Of a DNA stretch of 64,000 nucleotides, positions 41,011 through 49,387 are shown one piece after another. The stretch is from Paenibacillus sp. RC67 (GTDB taxonomy: Bacteria; Bacillota; Bacilli; Paenibacillales; NBRC-103111): assembly GCF_030020805.1 (NCBI RefSeq), contig NZ_CP125098.1, forward strand, positions 2,026,001-2,090,000, written 5' to 3'. The notes under the pieces were generated by a model. That model did no database searches. It worked only from the letters and a program-made list of their open reading frames with translations, and was not told the origin of the DNA. Positions within the stretch are counted from its first letter, which is position 1. Every line of letters begins with the position of its first letter. The position numbers and the translations under genes are program-made.

Positions 41011-41082
41011 CGCGTTGTCCTGTCAGTCCATGGTCTGGGGTGAAGCCCTGAGAAGCATCATATTGAAAAGGAGTGGGAAGGA

Positions 41083-41670
41083 ATGTCCAAAGGTTTGAAG
41101 TTAACCGACATCTTGGTTACGATTGTCATCGCCATTGTGTTCGCCATTATTTATCGGTTATGGGGGGACGTCTCAAATGTAGTGAAGCTGGCAGGTCTGC
41201 AGCTTGATCAGCTTGTCTATGGAGTATGGTTTATGGCCGCTACGGTCGCTGCGCTGATAATCCGCAAGCCAGGGGTTGCTTTACTCGCGGAAATAGCGGC
41301 AGCATCAGGGGAGCTGATTACAGGCTCGCAATACGGAATAGAATCTTTAACGTACGGGATCGCCCAAGGTCTCTTAGCTGAGCTGGTGTTCGCGTTATTC
41401 CGTTATCGCAGCTTCTCGCTGACTACGGTTTCTCTCGCGGGTATCGGTTCGGCAATCGCATCGCTTATCTTCGACGCGTTCAAAGGCTATTTGGTTGATC
41501 TGCAAACATGGAATTTAACGCTGTACTTTGTATTCCGAATTATCGGTTCGATATTCTTTACCGGAATGTGCGCTTATTGGTTAGTCAAGGCGTTGGAGGT
41601 TACAGGAGTAACTCAACTGGTCCGTCCTGCAAGCAGCGCCGATTATCAAGCTCTGGAGCGTAGAAAATGA
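41083..41670 (+). CDS. ykoE: YkoE, substrate-binding (S) subunit of a thiamine-precursor ECF transporter
   Basis: The 195-residue membrane protein has about five to six helices and family marks: TDILVTIVIAIVFAIIYRLWG at the start, AAASGELITGSQYGIESLTYGIAQGLLAE (ligand-pocket region) and YWLVKALEVTGV near the end. YkoE binds the hydroxymethylpyrimidine part of thiamine or a degradation product and works with YkoD and YkoC. RBS AAAGGAGTGGGAAGGA precedes ATG 41083. The stop overlaps the ykoD start by 4 bp. It is controlled by the TPP riboswitch. Confidence 0.92.
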   Translation: MSKGLKLTDILVTIVIAIVFAIIYRLWGDVSNVVKLAGLQLDQLVYGVWFMAATVAALIIRKPGVALLAEIAAASGELITGSQYGIESLTYGIAQGLLAELVFALFRYRSFSLTTVSLAGIGSAIASLIFDAFKGYLVDLQTWNLTLYFVFRIIGSIFFTGMCAYWLVKALEVTGVTQLVRPASSADYQALERRK

Positions 41671-43160
41671 TGCAGGAGAGCACTTCTGTTCATGGATTGC
41701 GCCTGAAATTCGCCGGAAGTCCGTCGCTGCTGTTCGACGATATTTCTTTTCATGTTACATCAGGTCAAAAGGTTCTGCTGCTCGGACCGAGCGGATGCGG
41801 CAAGTCAACGCTTCTGCAGGTATTGACAGGATTAATCCCTTCGGTTATCGAGGTTCCTGTCAAATTCGACAACATATCGATCCCTTCCTCATGGGGGTAT
41901 GTGTTTCAAGATCCGGATACCCAATTTTGCATGCCCTATGTAGATGAAGAAATGGCGTTTGTGCTTGAAAATCTGGGTGTCCCAAGAGAAGAAATGAGCA
42001 GGAACATAGTCGATGGATTACGGACGGTAGGGCTCGATCTGCCAGAGCTGCATACGCCTATTCAATCGATGTCGCAAGGGATGAAGCAGAGGCTGGCGAT
42101 AGCCTCTGTGCTGGCGCTGGAGCCGGAAGTTATGTTCTTCGATGAACCTACGGCGCTGCTGGACCCGGAAGGTACCCGGCAGGTGTGGGATACGATCAAG
42201 GAAGTCGGCAGGGATAAGACGATTATTATCGTTGAGCATAAAATCGACGAAATTATCGGATTCGTGGATCGGGTTGTGCTTTTCTCCCATGATGGAGAAA
42301 TGATCGCAGACGGTCCACCTGCGATCGTGTTTGATCAGCATGAGGAACGATTGAAGGAATACGGCATTTGGTATCCCGGCGTATGGGACGATTACACGTC
42401 CAGTCCTTCCTACAAATCGCTCCGTGAACAAGCTGCGGAGCCGAAGACGGCTGGAGAAACACTCCTAAAGCTGACTGATTTCCATGCATATCGGGCACGC
42501 GAGCCCAAGATGTACGTCGAGAGCGCTTCAGCAGGCGAAGGGGAATGGATCACGGTGGTCGGCGAGAATGGTGCAGGCAAAAGCACGCTGCTTCAGGCAC
42601 TGATGCAGCTGATTCCAACCTCGGCAGGGATCTACGAGCTAAACGGACGTGGCGTGAACAGCTTCAAGGATGTGGCTGACACGGCAGCCTATGTGTTCCA
42701 AAATCCCGAAATGCAGTTTGTAACACATTCGGTATTCGACGAGGCAGCATTCGGCTTTCGGCGCGATCGTCATCCCGAGGCTGAACGTCTTGCGCTGGAG
42801 CTGCTGAAGGAATTTGGGCTCGAAGGACAGCGAAGCCAACACCCGTATCAGCTCTCGCTTGGGCAGAAGCGCCGACTAAGTGTCGCAACGGCTATGGTGA
42901 AAGAACAGCAGCTTGTTCTGCTGGATGAGCCTACCTTCGGTCAGGATGCCGCGAATACGTTCGCGATTCTGGAGAAGCTTGAGGCATGGAGACGTCAAGG
43001 AACGACTATTATGATGGTTACACATGATCTGGACATCGTCCGCTGGTTTGCAACCCGAGTTTGGGTTGTAGAGCAAGGCCGGCTGGAATCAGACACGACA
43101 CCTGATCTATATTTGCAGAAGGAAGTGAACAGCAGTGGACAACTTATTGGCTTACGATGA
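41667..43160 (+). CDS. ykoD: YkoD, double ATPase of the thiamine-precursor ECF transporter
   Basis: The 497-residue product contains two fused ABC ATPase domains. Domain 1 (about residues 8-230): GPSGCGKST, signature MSQGMKQRL, FFDEPTALLDP, VEHK. Domain 2 (about 265-480): GENGAGKST, LSLGQKRRL, LLDEPTFGQD, THD. The duplicated EcfA arrangement provides both ATP sites in one chain. It overlaps ykoE by 4 bp and ykoC by 26 bp, so the transporter subunits are tightly coupled. Confidence 0.93.
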   Translation: MMQESTSVHGLRLKFAGSPSLLFDDISFHVTSGQKVLLLGPSGCGKSTLLQVLTGLIPSVIEVPVKFDNISIPSSWGYVFQDPDTQFCMPYVDEEMAFVLENLGVPREEMSRNIVDGLRTVGLDLPELHTPIQSMSQGMKQRLAIASVLALEPEVMFFDEPTALLDPEGTRQVWDTIKEVGRDKTIIIVEHKIDEIIGFVDRVVLFSHDGEMIADGPPAIVFDQHEERLKEYGIWYPGVWDDYTSSPSYKSLREQAAEPKTAGETLLKLTDFHAYRAREPKMYVESASAGEGEWITVVGENGAGKSTLLQALMQLIPTSAGIYELNGRGVNSFKDVADTAAYVFQNPEMQFVTHSVFDEAAFGFRRDRHPEAERLALELLKEFGLEGQRSQHPYQLSLGQKRRLSVATAMVKEQQLVLLDEPTFGQDAANTFAILEKLEAWRRQGTTIMMVTHDLDIVRWFATRVWVVEQGRLESDTTPDLYLQKEVNSSGQLIGLR

Positions 43161-43941
43161 AACATGGCTGCATCGTGTAAATCCTAGCTTCAAGCTGCTG
43201 CTGTCGCTGGCGTTGTTCTTTGTTCTTCTGTTCACGAACAACATTAACGTCTTGCTCAACATGACGATAGCGCAGCTGTTATTGCTGCTCTGCTTTTCCG
43301 GTCAGCCTCTGTCGCGTCTGCTGCTGATGTTCCTGCCTTTTGTACTTCTCTTTGTTTCGTCATCCATGTCGATGATGCTGTTTGGTAAAGGGGATACGAC
43401 ATGGCTTCACTGGGGGCTGATTCGCATTACGGAGGAGAGCTTTTACCGCGGGCTTCATATCGGTCTGAAGACTGTCAATATGGCATTGGCAGGGCTCACG
43501 TTTGCATTGACGACTAGGCCGGTTGCCTTGTTCTACTCACTGATGCAACAGTGCAAGCTGCCTCCTAAGTATGCTTACAGCTTCATGGCAGCTCTCAGGC
43601 TGCTGCCGATTATGGTCGGCGAATTTCAGACGCTCGGCATGGCGTTGAAGGTTCGCGGCGTGAAGCGGCGCGCAGGTCTCAGTGGTGTATACGAGACGCT
43701 TAGGCTCTATGCGATCCCGCTGTTAGCGCAAAGCATTCGCAGGGCGCAGCGCATCGCGGTAGCGATGGAGGCGAAGCGGTTCTCGTCAGCGCGTAACCGG
43801 ACTTATTATTACCGTATCGGATTTTCTCAGCGCGATGCGTACTTATTGCTTTACTTGGTTGTTACATTGAGCGCAGCGCTTTATGTAGGCCAGCATTTTC
43901 CTTATTTTCATGTAGGAGACGTCCGGTATAAAGTTATTTAA
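43135..43941 (+). CDS. ykoC: YkoC, transmembrane (T) subunit of the thiamine-precursor ECF transporter
   Basis: Start GTG 43135 lies inside the end of ykoD with GAAGGAAGTGA upstream. The 268-residue CbiQ/EcfT-type protein has four to five helices and the two Ala-Arg-Gly coupling motifs typical of T subunits: a variant around MALKVRGVKRRAG and SIRRAQRIAVAMEAKRF. It links the YkoD ATPase to YkoE. Confidence 0.92.
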   Translation: MDNLLAYDETWLHRVNPSFKLLLSLALFFVLLFTNNINVLLNMTIAQLLLLLCFSGQPLSRLLLMFLPFVLLFVSSSMSMMLFGKGDTTWLHWGLIRITEESFYRGLHIGLKTVNMALAGLTFALTTRPVALFYSLMQQCKLPPKYAYSFMAALRLLPIMVGEFQTLGMALKVRGVKRRAGLSGVYETLRLYAIPLLAQSIRRAQRIAVAMEAKRFSSARNRTYYYRIGFSQRDAYLLLYLVVTLSAALYVGQHFPYFHVGDVRYKVI

Positions 43942-43983
43942 GCTTGTTGAAGCCGTAGGCTAATCAAAGAGGGGGAGAATTCA

Positions 43984-44652
43984 TTGAAATTTTCACAAGA
44001 GCTGCGTCAGGCAGTAGAAGACAGTTGGAATGCAAGCTTTCACCATCCGTTCGTTCAGGGCATCGCCAAAGGCACCTTGCCGTTGGACCGTTTCCGCTAT
44101 TATGTGTTAAATGATGCTTACTATTTGTCTCAATTTGCTCGTGTGCAATCCTTAGGAGCGGCGAAAGCAACCGATCTGGCAGTTTCTAATCGGATGACTG
44201 TACACGCTCAAGGAACCTATAACGCAGAGCTTTCGCTGCATGAAACGTTTTGCAAGCAGATGGGCATTACGGCTGAAGAGCGTGCGGCGTTTCAGCCCGC
44301 ACCTACGGCATACGCTTATACTTCGCATATGCAGCGTGTAGCCTACAACGGTTACTTAGGGGATATCATCGCAGTTATTTTGCCGTGCTATTGGTTGTAT
44401 TATGAAATCGGTGAGAAGCTGCAGGGGGCAGCTCCGGAGGAGCCGATTTACCGGGAGTGGATTCAAGCTTACGGCGGCGAATGGTTCCGGGAGCTGGTGC
44501 AGGAGCAGATCGACCGGTTGGACTCGATTGCTGAGCAGGTATCTCAGGCTGACCGTGATCGCATGAAGCAGCATTTTATCCTTAGCAGTCATTATGAATA
44601 TTTATTTTGGGAAATGGCCTACACGCTTGAATCGTGGCCTGCCTATAAATAA
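43984..44652 (+). CDS. tenA: Thiaminase II (aminopyrimidine aminohydrolase) TenA
   Basis: Start TTG 43984 with GAGGGGGAG upstream. The 222-residue helical protein carries the TenA catalytic residues in B. subtilis numbering: Asp44 (LNDAYYL) and Cys135 (LPCYWLYYE), plus a C-terminal SSHYEYLFWEMAY. TenA hydrolyses amino-HMP formed from degraded thiamine to HMP for salvage. Following an HMP-type importer, it completes an uptake-and-salvage pathway under one TPP riboswitch. Confidence 0.95.
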   Translation: MKFSQELRQAVEDSWNASFHHPFVQGIAKGTLPLDRFRYYVLNDAYYLSQFARVQSLGAAKATDLAVSNRMTVHAQGTYNAELSLHETFCKQMGITAEERAAFQPAPTAYAYTSHMQRVAYNGYLGDIIAVILPCYWLYYEIGEKLQGAAPEEPIYREWIQAYGGEWFRELVQEQIDRLDSIAEQVSQADRDRMKQHFILSSHYEYLFWEMAYTLESWPAYK

Positions 44653-44655
44653 TCA

Positions 44656-44694
44656 AGCGCCGTCGCGATACTTAGGTATCGGGCGGCTTTTTTT
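44656..44694 (+). terminator. Terminator after tenA
   Basis: AGCGCCG-GCGATAC pairs with GTATCG-GGCGGCT, followed by seven T. Confidence 0.75.
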
Positions 44695-44864
44695 CATTTC
44701 TAGCAATATCTTTTAATAAAAAATAGTTTATAGCTAACGTAATATTGCTGATAGCATCATAATAAATTGAAAATGAAAGCGTGCCCACAGCCTAGTGCCT
44801 CTCCCAAGTGAACAGCAGCTTCAATGGCGGCAGCGGCGCAAATAACGATATGGAGGCTGAGCGT

Positions 44865-45167
44865 ATGAATGCCAAAGCGGTGGATTACAGTCGAATTGCC
44901 AATTCTCCTCAATTTAAAGCTTTAATGGCTAAGAAAAAACGATTTCTTGTGCCCATGTCCCTCTTCTTCTTTGCTTACTACTTTACCTTACCGCTCTTGA
45001 CCTCCTACTCTACGGTTCTAAATGCCCCTGCTTTCGGATCCGTCTCGTGGGCGTGGATATTCGCGTTTTCCCAATTTATTATGACTTGGGTGCTCTGCAT
45101 ACTTTACTCACGTAAATCAAACGAATTCGATTCCATGATCGAGGACATTAAGAGAAGCAACGTGTAA
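44865..45167 (+). CDS. DUF485-family membrane protein
   Basis: ATG 44865 is chosen because TGGAGG lies 8 bases upstream; the frame extends to GTG 44808 but with no RBS there. The 100-residue protein has two membrane helices (RFLVPMSLFFFAYYFTLPLL and WAWIFAFSQFIMTWVLCILY) with a polar N-terminus, the standard DUF485 form (YwcB in B. subtilis, YjcH in E. coli). These small proteins are regularly paired with the acetate-type SSS permease, as here: the next gene is 44 bp away. Role: accessory to the permease, not defined. Confidence 0.85.
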   Translation: MNAKAVDYSRIANSPQFKALMAKKKRFLVPMSLFFFAYYFTLPLLTSYSTVLNAPAFGSVSWAWIFAFSQFIMTWVLCILYSRKSNEFDSMIEDIKRSNV

Positions 45168-45211
45168 TTCTCGGGTATACCGCGCGGGTCCAAATAGGAG
45201 GAGGAAAAAAG

Positions 45212-46741
45212 ATGAATACGTCAGCATTCATATTGTTTCTAGCGATTGTAGCCCTCACCTTAATCATTACCTATTATGCGGCTAAAAAAACCAACTCGAC
45301 GAGCGAGTTTTATACAGCAGGCGGAGGATTAACCGGATGGCAGAACGGTTGGGCCATAGCCGGGGATTATATGTCAGCGGCATCGTTTCTCGGTATTGCA
45401 GGGACGATTGCGTTATCAGGCTTTGACGGCTTCTTCTACAGTATTGGTTTTCTTGTAGCCTACCTCGTCGTTCTTTATTTGGTAGCCGAACCTCTGCGCA
45501 ATCTCGGTAAATACACTATGGCGGATATGATTGCAGCTCGGTTTAACGATAAAAAAATTCGTGGCATTGCAGCCTTGAACACGATCACGATTTCGATCTT
45601 TTATATGATTGCCCAGCTGGTCGGAGCGGGCTCTCTCATTAAACTACTGCTAGGCCTGGACTACATGACCTCCGTACTGATTGTAGGCGCTCTGATGACC
45701 GTTTACGTCGTTTTCGGCGGGATGCGGGCCACTTCGTGGGTGCAGATTACAAAAGCGGTGCTTTTGATGGGAGGCACCTTTATTGTTTCATTAATCGTTC
45801 TCGCTAAATTTCACTTCAGCATTACAGAAATGTTCGAGCAAATGAGGACGGCGACACCGCTCAAGGACAGCTTCCTGAACCCTGGTAACAAGTACAAAGT
45901 ACCGCTCGATACTTTGTCTTTGAACTTGGCGCTCGTCCTGGGGACAGCGGGATTGCCGCATATTTTAACACGTTTCTTCACGGTAAAGGATGCTCCTACT
46001 GCTAGAAGCTCTGTCGTTCACGCGACTTGGTTGATCGGTATTTTCTATATTATGACGATCTTTCTTGGCTTCGGCGCAGCGGCCTTCGTTGGTTATGACA
46101 ACATTGTCGCAGCGGATAAAGGGGGCAATATGGCGGCTCCGCTGCTGGCCAAAGCGCTAGGTGGCGATTTGTTCTTCGCCTTTATCTCGGCGGTGGCGTT
46201 CGCCACGATACTTGCGGTGGTGACCGGGCTGGTGCTAGCTGCAGCCTCCGCGTTTGCACGTGACTTCTACACTCACATTCTCCGCCGCGGAAGTGCGACC
46301 GAGAAGGAGCAGATGAATGTCGCTCGATGGGCTTCCGTAGGGGTAGCTATCGTCTCCATCGTGCTCTCACTGTTCGCGCAAAAGCTGAATGTGGCATTCC
46401 TCGTTTCCGTAGCCTTTGCCATTGCGGCGAGTGCCAATCTTCCCGTTATCTTGTTCACTATTTTCTGGAAACGATTTAATACAACTGGCGCTGTTGTCGG
46501 GATGCTGACAGGGCTGATCAGCGCCTTAATTCTCGTTATATTAAGTCCTAGTGTATGGAATCCGGAGCCAGGCAAGGCGATCCTGGTCGGGCAAGCGCTG
46601 TTCCCGTACGCGAATCCGGGGATTATTTCGATCCCACTTGGCTTCATCGGTGCTTTGATCGGTACATGGCTGTCACGTCCATCGGATGCGGCAAAGTACG
46701 AGGAGATATTGGTTAAGGCCCATACTGGACTGAAGCTTTAG
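45212..46741 (+). CDS. Sodium:solute symporter, ActP/YwcA-type (acetate-like)
   Basis: The 509-residue protein has about 13 membrane helices and SSS motifs: TSEFYTAGGGLTGWQNGWAIAGDYMSAASFLG near residues 30-62, GKYTMADMIAARF, a Na+-site region VFGGMRATSWVQITKA and the C-terminal half NLPVILFTIFWKRF. It matches the acetate/glycolate permease subfamily encoded beside DUF485 genes. RBS AGGAGGAGG precedes ATG 45212. Likely substrates are short-chain carboxylates. Confidence 0.88.
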   Translation: MNTSAFILFLAIVALTLIITYYAAKKTNSTSEFYTAGGGLTGWQNGWAIAGDYMSAASFLGIAGTIALSGFDGFFYSIGFLVAYLVVLYLVAEPLRNLGKYTMADMIAARFNDKKIRGIAALNTITISIFYMIAQLVGAGSLIKLLLGLDYMTSVLIVGALMTVYVVFGGMRATSWVQITKAVLLMGGTFIVSLIVLAKFHFSITEMFEQMRTATPLKDSFLNPGNKYKVPLDTLSLNLALVLGTAGLPHILTRFFTVKDAPTARSSVVHATWLIGIFYIMTIFLGFGAAAFVGYDNIVAADKGGNMAAPLLAKALGGDLFFAFISAVAFATILAVVTGLVLAAASAFARDFYTHILRRGSATEKEQMNVARWASVGVAIVSIVLSLFAQKLNVAFLVSVAFAIAASANLPVILFTIFWKRFNTTGAVVGMLTGLISALILVILSPSVWNPEPGKAILVGQALFPYANPGIISIPLGFIGALIGTWLSRPSDAAKYEEILVKAHTGLKL

Positions 46742-46777
46742 AATCAAGTCTGAGCTGATGTTGGGGGAATTAAAACG

Positions 46778-46816
46778 AAAGACCGAGCGGCATGATCTCA
46801 TGCGTTCGGTCTTTTT
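46778..46816 (+). terminator. Terminator after the symporter gene
   Basis: AAAGACCGA-CG-CATGA pairs with TCATGCG-TCGGTCTTT and T residues. It is also downstream of the convergent small gene. Confidence 0.7.
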
Positions 46817-46841
46817 CTTCATATGGATGCGAAGTTCTGAC

Positions 46842-47057
46842 TTACCGTTTTCTAATTTCAAAAAACTCGCAGGAGCTTCTTGAATGGTAGGTTACATCAC
46901 TGACTCCTGATTGGGTCACAATGAACGAATCCGTAAAACGAGTAATCACGACTCCGGTATCTACAATATGATCGTTCTCGAAAACGCGCACGCCTACCTG
47001 GCGGTCCATCGCTTCCTGAAAATCGTCATCGGTAACGAGTCGACGGTTAATGGCCAT
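46842..47057 (-). CDS. Small hypothetical protein, beta-barrel-like
   Basis: The 71-residue product starts at ATG 47057 with GGAGATTC upstream on the minus strand. After a short charged helix (RRLVTDDDFQEAMDRQ) it alternates hydrophobic strands: VGVRVFEN, IVDTGVVITRF, SFIVTQS, VTYHSRSSCEFFEIRKR. This suggests a small five-stranded barrel (SH3/Sm-like). No family is recognised and no neighbour suggests its role. Confidence 0.6.
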   Translation of the reverse strand: MAINRRLVTDDDFQEAMDRQVGVRVFENDHIVDTGVVITRFTDSFIVTQSGVSDVTYHSRSSCEFFEIRKR

Positions 47058-47222
47058 AGCTGAATCTCCTGTTATACAAATATTTTAATTAGACTGATAA
47101 CTATTATATCAGAAAGAAGCAAGGACATGCAGGCTTTAGCTAGTAAAGGGGTGACCCGAATTCCATGATATGGTATGTTGGATTTGCAGAGATTTTGCAC
47201 TATTCATAAGGGGATTATGTAG

Positions 47223-48656
47223 ATGAAAAAGTCGATCGCATTACTGCTGCTGGCCTCTCTATGCTTATATCAATATTTCAGCTTGAATACACCCGACCAG
47301 GACCCGTATTTGGTGACGGATTACAGCCGTCTGCACCCGGTCAAGGTGGAGCGTGTCGTACAGGGGCGTGAGGAGGAGCAGCTGACTCACCTTTTGCAAG
47401 AAGCGCGGACTAACCATCTAACCGTCTCTATTGCCGGTCAGCGCCATAGTCAGGGAGGGCATACGTACTATAAGGACGGTATTGTCATCGACATGACTAG
47501 CTTCAATCGGATTATTTCGTTGGACCCAATCGCGCATCAAATTCGTGTCCAAGCAGGGGCAACCTGGAAGGATATTCAGGATGCCGTTAATCCATATGGA
47601 TTGTCTGTCAAAACGATGCAGTCGCAAAATATTTTTACCGTTGGCGGCTCTATCAGCATTAACGCTCATGGGAGAGATATTCGTAATGGATCTTTAATTA
47701 AAAGCGTGGAATCGTTTCGTCTGCTGACGGCTGACGGTCAAGTGAAGCAGGTGAGCCGATCGGAAAACGCTGATTTATTTCCTCTCGTTCTTGGAGGCTA
47801 TGGCTTGTTCGGTATTATACTTGATGTCACCTTAACGTTAACGGAGGACGAGGTGTACAAAGTATCGACAGAGAAAGTTACTGTCGAGGAGTACAGTCGA
47901 TACTTCACTGGCCAAGTACAAGCCGATCCGGACATTCATATGCACATCGCCCGAATTTCGGTTGCACCTGATTCTTTCCTCACGGACATGTACGCAATCA
48001 ATTATAAGAGTGACAAGGATTTACCTCTTCAGCAGTACAATGAATTGAAGACAACGGAGGATTGGGTAATTCCGACCAAGCTGCTTTTTCATTTGAACCG
48101 AGCTTCAGACTGGGGTAAAAATACGTTTTGGAAGCTGCAGCAATGGTATTTTAATCAACAGCAGCAGACGGTGATCAGCCGTAACAACGCCATGCGCTCC
48201 GAATCACAGTTTATGGATTATCGAGAAGCTGGAAAGAACGACCTATTGCAGGAGTATTTTATCCCCGTAGCCGCGTTTTCTTCATTTGTACAAAGCTTGC
48301 GGGAAGTGCTGGTGGAAGACGAGTTGAATCTTCTGAACATTACGGTTCGACATGTCAATCAGGATCAGGAAGCGGTTCTCTCTTATGCCAAGGAGGATAT
48401 GTTTGCTCTTGTCTGCTTGTTCAATGTTCCCTTGTCAGATCAAGGGCAGATGAAATTTAAACGAAGCGTTCAGAAAATCATTGATCAGGTTTTGGCACAT
48501 CATGGTACGTACTATTTGCCTTATGCGGCATACCCAGAACGGCAGCAGTTTGAAGCGGCGTATCCGCGTTATCGTGAATTTTGGGATAAGTTGATGGAGT
48601 ATGATCCTAACGGGCTGTTTATGAACTACTTCTACGAACAATACAAGGAGGAATAG
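47223..48656 (+). CDS. FAD-linked oxidase, PCMH/aldonolactone-oxidase-like, with N-terminal anchor
   Basis: The 477-residue product has an N-terminal signal or anchor (KKSIALLLLASLCLYQYFSL). The PCMH FAD-binding domain follows (residues about 45-215): HLLQEARTNHLTVSIAGQRHSQGGHT, GIVIDMTSFNRI, QAGATWKDIQDA and SISINAHGRDI. The C-terminal half resembles D-arabinono-1,4-lactone/alditol oxidases (FYEQ end). The His in GQRHSQGG could be the covalent FAD site of this family. It is probably an extracytoplasmic sugar or lactone oxidase; the substrate is unknown. The following half-MFS gene begins 7 bp downstream. Confidence 0.78.
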   Translation: MKKSIALLLLASLCLYQYFSLNTPDQDPYLVTDYSRLHPVKVERVVQGREEEQLTHLLQEARTNHLTVSIAGQRHSQGGHTYYKDGIVIDMTSFNRIISLDPIAHQIRVQAGATWKDIQDAVNPYGLSVKTMQSQNIFTVGGSISINAHGRDIRNGSLIKSVESFRLLTADGQVKQVSRSENADLFPLVLGGYGLFGIILDVTLTLTEDEVYKVSTEKVTVEEYSRYFTGQVQADPDIHMHIARISVAPDSFLTDMYAINYKSDKDLPLQQYNELKTTEDWVIPTKLLFHLNRASDWGKNTFWKLQQWYFNQQQQTVISRNNAMRSESQFMDYREAGKNDLLQEYFIPVAAFSSFVQSLREVLVEDELNLLNITVRHVNQDQEAVLSYAKEDMFALVCLFNVPLSDQGQMKFKRSVQKIIDQVLAHHGTYYLPYAAYPERQQFEAAYPRYREFWDKLMEYDPNGLFMNYFYEQYKEE

Positions 48657-48662
48657 CACGTC

Positions 48663-49196
48663 ATGAATATTCGCTGGCTTATCCGTTCGCAAAGCATTGT
48701 AACGCTGGCGGCTGGAATGATCTATCCTTACTATTTGCTATTTCTGAAAAATTTGGGCAACAGCTATTCCAAGTATGGACTTGCTTTCGCGGTCTTCACT
48801 ATAAGCTCAGCCTTAGTATCCCAATGGATTGCCCCGAGGTTGGACCGTCATGCGCTTGCGATCCTTATGGTCAGCTCCATAGGAATGATGGCTGTGATGC
48901 TGTTATTTCCATGGGTTACCTCTTATGTATGGGTGCTCTTGCTGCAGTGGGTGATGGGAAGCTGCAACGCTTTGCAAAAAACAAGTGAGAAGGTACTGTT
49001 GGCCGATTTTACCGAAAAGGGAGCCAGAGGGAGGACGGTCGGATCCTATCATTTTTGGACATCGATTGCTTCCGGTTTTGCCGTTCTGGCCGGAGGGTTC
49101 TTGATAGATTGGCTAACGATGAACGCCTTGTTTTATGGCAGCGCTTTGTTGTATGGTGTCAGCGCATGGATCGTATGGAAGCGTCGAAATAGCTAA
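48663..49196 (+). CDS. Half-size MFS-like membrane protein (six helices)
   Basis: The 177-residue product has six predicted membrane segments and MFS-like sequence (GMIYPYYLLFLKNLGNSYSKYGLAFAVFTIS, APRLDRHALAILMV, VGSYHFWTSIASGFAVLAGGFLIDW). Length equals a single MFS repeat. The 190 bp downstream contain no second half in any frame, so it is not simply frameshifted. The RBS AAGGAGGAA is inside the end of the FAD oxidase gene, implying co-transcription. It could function as a dimer or be a truncated transporter; Bacillales genomes do contain such half-MFS genes. Confidence 0.7.
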   Translation: MNIRWLIRSQSIVTLAAGMIYPYYLLFLKNLGNSYSKYGLAFAVFTISSALVSQWIAPRLDRHALAILMVSSIGMMAVMLLFPWVTSYVWVLLLQWVMGSCNALQKTSEKVLLADFTEKGARGRTVGSYHFWTSIASGFAVLAGGFLIDWLTMNALFYGSALLYGVSAWIVWKRRNS

Positions 49197-49387
49197 TAGA
49201 GGGCCAAACGAAACTGAATGGGCATCCGTAAGATCAGCAGAATAGCCATTGGACAAAGTAGACCATCTTGTCGTTTTATGCCAATTTCTTGCCTTTGAAA
49301 CCTGTCGTTTTTTGGGTGTGAAGGAGGGATTTGGTGAACCTGTGTCGAATTCATATGACATTATCGGCATAGGGAGTTGGAGAACAA

